A program made the translations under genes and the position numbers. The notes beneath the pieces are model-generated. The model was not told where the DNA came from. It was given only the letters and a program-made list of their open reading frames with translations, and did not search any database. Of a stretch of DNA of 5,248 bases, positions 4,329-5,248 are shown piece by piece; the first letter of the stretch is position 1, and each line of letters opens with the position of its first letter. Origin of the DNA: Clostridiales bacterium UBA1381 (GTDB lineage: Bacteria > Bacillota > Clostridia > UBA1381); assembly GCA_002305435.1 (NCBI GenBank), contig DBQZ01000127.1:18784-24031 (forward strand). The letters are read 5' to 3'.

Positions 4329-5248
4329 GGGATATAGAATTATTGGCTCCCGCAGGAACGGAACGTGCTTTAACAGCAGCCGTCCAAAGTGGCGCAGATG
4401 CTGTTTATCTGGGAACAGATATGTTCAGCGCCCGTCAGGCGGCGGGGAATTTCCCGGTGGATGAGCTGGGGAAATGGGTGGATTACTGCCATCTTTACGG
4501 AGTAAAGGTTCATGTTGCAGTAAATACGCTTATAAAGGAAAAGGAACTTGCGAAAGCGGCGGATTATGCCGTCAGACTTTCGGATGCCGGAGTTGATGCG
4601 GTGATAATCCAGGATATGGGTTTGGCTGAGGTATTTCACCGCTGCGCTCCGCAGCTGGCGCTTCATGCAAGCACGCAGATGACTGTGACAACGCTCGACG
4701 GCGTACGTTTTCTGGAGGAGCATGGATTTGAGAGAGTTGTTCTTGCAAGGGAGCTTACAAAAGAAGAGGTGCGCCGGATATGCGCCGGAGCAAAGGCTGA
4801 AATAGAGGTGTTTGTACACGGTGCGCTTTGTATGTGTTATTCCGGTCAATGCCTTATGTCCTCAGTAATAGGCGGCAGAAGCGGCAATCGCGGCCGTTGC
4901 GCACAGCCGTGCCGGCTTCCGTATACAGTGGACGGCAGACGTAGGTATTATTTAAGCCCAAAGGATTTATGCCTTTTAGATGAGCTCAGCGAGCTTCGGG
5001 ATATGGGAGTATCATCACTGAAAATAGAGGGACGGCTAAAACGGCCTGAATACGTTTCGGCTGTGGTCGGCGTGTACAGAAAGTATCTTGACGCTCCGCA
5101 TCCGGTGGAAAAAGCTGACAGGCAGGAGCTTTTGGAAGCGTTTTCCCGCAGCGGTTTTACAAAAGGGTTTTTCGGCGGAGAGCAGAAAACCATGATGTCG
5201 TTTGACGATCCGGCAAATACATCCGGCAATAAATTTACAAAGGCAGCC
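4325..5248 (+). CDS. U32 family protein (RlhA/DUF3656-like), N-terminal part, cut by window end
   Basis: The frame is open from the ATG at 4325 to the window edge, giving 308 residues of a longer protein. U32 proteins are listed as peptidases, but characterised bacterial members act on nucleic acids or quinones: RlhA hydroxylates 23S rRNA C2501, TrhP makes ho5U34 in tRNA, and UbiU/UbiV hydroxylate ubiquinone precursors with a 4Fe-4S cluster. ELLAPAGTERAL (5-16), GADAVYLG (23-30) and HASTQMTV (114-121) are typical. The U32 signature spans 163-196, with VHGALC, YSGQC, NRGRC and QPC. Cys169, Cys176, Cys192 and perhaps Cys216 or Cys196 are plausible cluster ligands by analogy with UbiU. SPKDLCLLDEL (211-221) and SLKIEGRLKRPEYV (231-244) follow. 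The ADRQELLEAFSRSGFTKGF block (264-282) resembles proteins with a DUF3656 domain, such as RlhA. The ATG overlaps the zapA stop, so translational coupling is likely; a weak GGA-poor leader fits this. The RlhA-like role is inferred. Confidence 0.9.
   Translation, partial: MRDIELLAPAGTERALTAAVQSGADAVYLGTDMFSARQAAGNFPVDELGKWVDYCHLYGVKVHVAVNTLIKEKELAKAADYAVRLSDAGVDAVIIQDMGLAEVFHRCAPQLALHASTQMTVTTLDGVRFLEEHGFERVVLARELTKEEVRRICAGAKAEIEVFVHGALCMCYSGQCLMSSVIGGRSGNRGRCAQPCRLPYTVDGRRRYYLSPKDLCLLDELSELRDMGVSSLKIEGRLKRPEYVSAVVGVYRKYLDAPHPVEKADRQELLEAFSRSGFTKGFFGGEQKTMMSFDDPANTSGNKFTKAA

Noticed and set aside
4370..4849. 159-residue reading frame on the - strand
   Set aside because: It lies opposite the conserved U32 coding sequence, has no recognisable motif and no supporting ribosome binding site or gene context. 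The same applies to the other long - strand frames, including 3098-3577 and 492-893.
1..5248. CRISPR array, defence island, toxin-antitoxin or phage system
   Set aside because: No regularly spaced repeats, no effector, integrase or transposase gene, and all coding space is taken by housekeeping genes with uniform strand and style.

Overview
This is a 5.2 kb stretch of a Clostridia-type genome. The gut Oscillospiraceae/Ruminococcaceae are the most likely source, judged from the stand-alone form of the AICAR transformylase, a zapA gene next to a DUF3656-type U32 gene, strong Shine-Dalgarno sequences and moderate base composition. All six genes lie on the + strand. Every long reading frame on the - strand is a shadow of one of them. 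The genus cannot be fixed from this window.

Positions 1-1821 are the end of a de novo purine operon. They hold the last 165 residues of an AICAR transformylase (purH type) and a complete purD. A hairpin with a T-run directly after purD (about 1823-1877) probably ends this transcript. Positions 1892-3118 encode a 408-residue class I SAM-dependent methyltransferase of the Methyltransf_32 type, substrate unknown. Positions 3176-5248 hold a tight cluster: a Nudix ADP-ribose pyrophosphatase (nudF), a ZapA cell-division protein with an unusually long C-terminal coiled coil, and the first 308 residues of a U32 protein related to the RNA hydroxylase RlhA. The Nudix-zapA gap is 16 nt. zapA and the U32 gene share an ATGA overlap, so these genes are very likely co-transcribed.

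The genes themselves are ordinary. The least expected signal is a short repeat based on GGGGACA. A 19-bp unit, CAAAGGGGACACTAAAATG, ends exactly on the purD start codon and is preceded by a 17/19-identical tandem copy. An 18/19-identical copy sits in the methyltransferase-nudF gap. Two shorter relatives, sharing GGGGACAGAAAAA, lie inside and at the very end of the methyltransferase gene. At purD the repeat supplies the ribosome binding site and creates a possible five-codon leader ORF one base upstream of the purD ATG. No CRISPR array, tRNA, rRNA, intact insertion sequence or phage gene is visible, and I see no convincing new multi-gene system. No gene-free stretch exceeds 300 bases; the longest gap is 70 bases.
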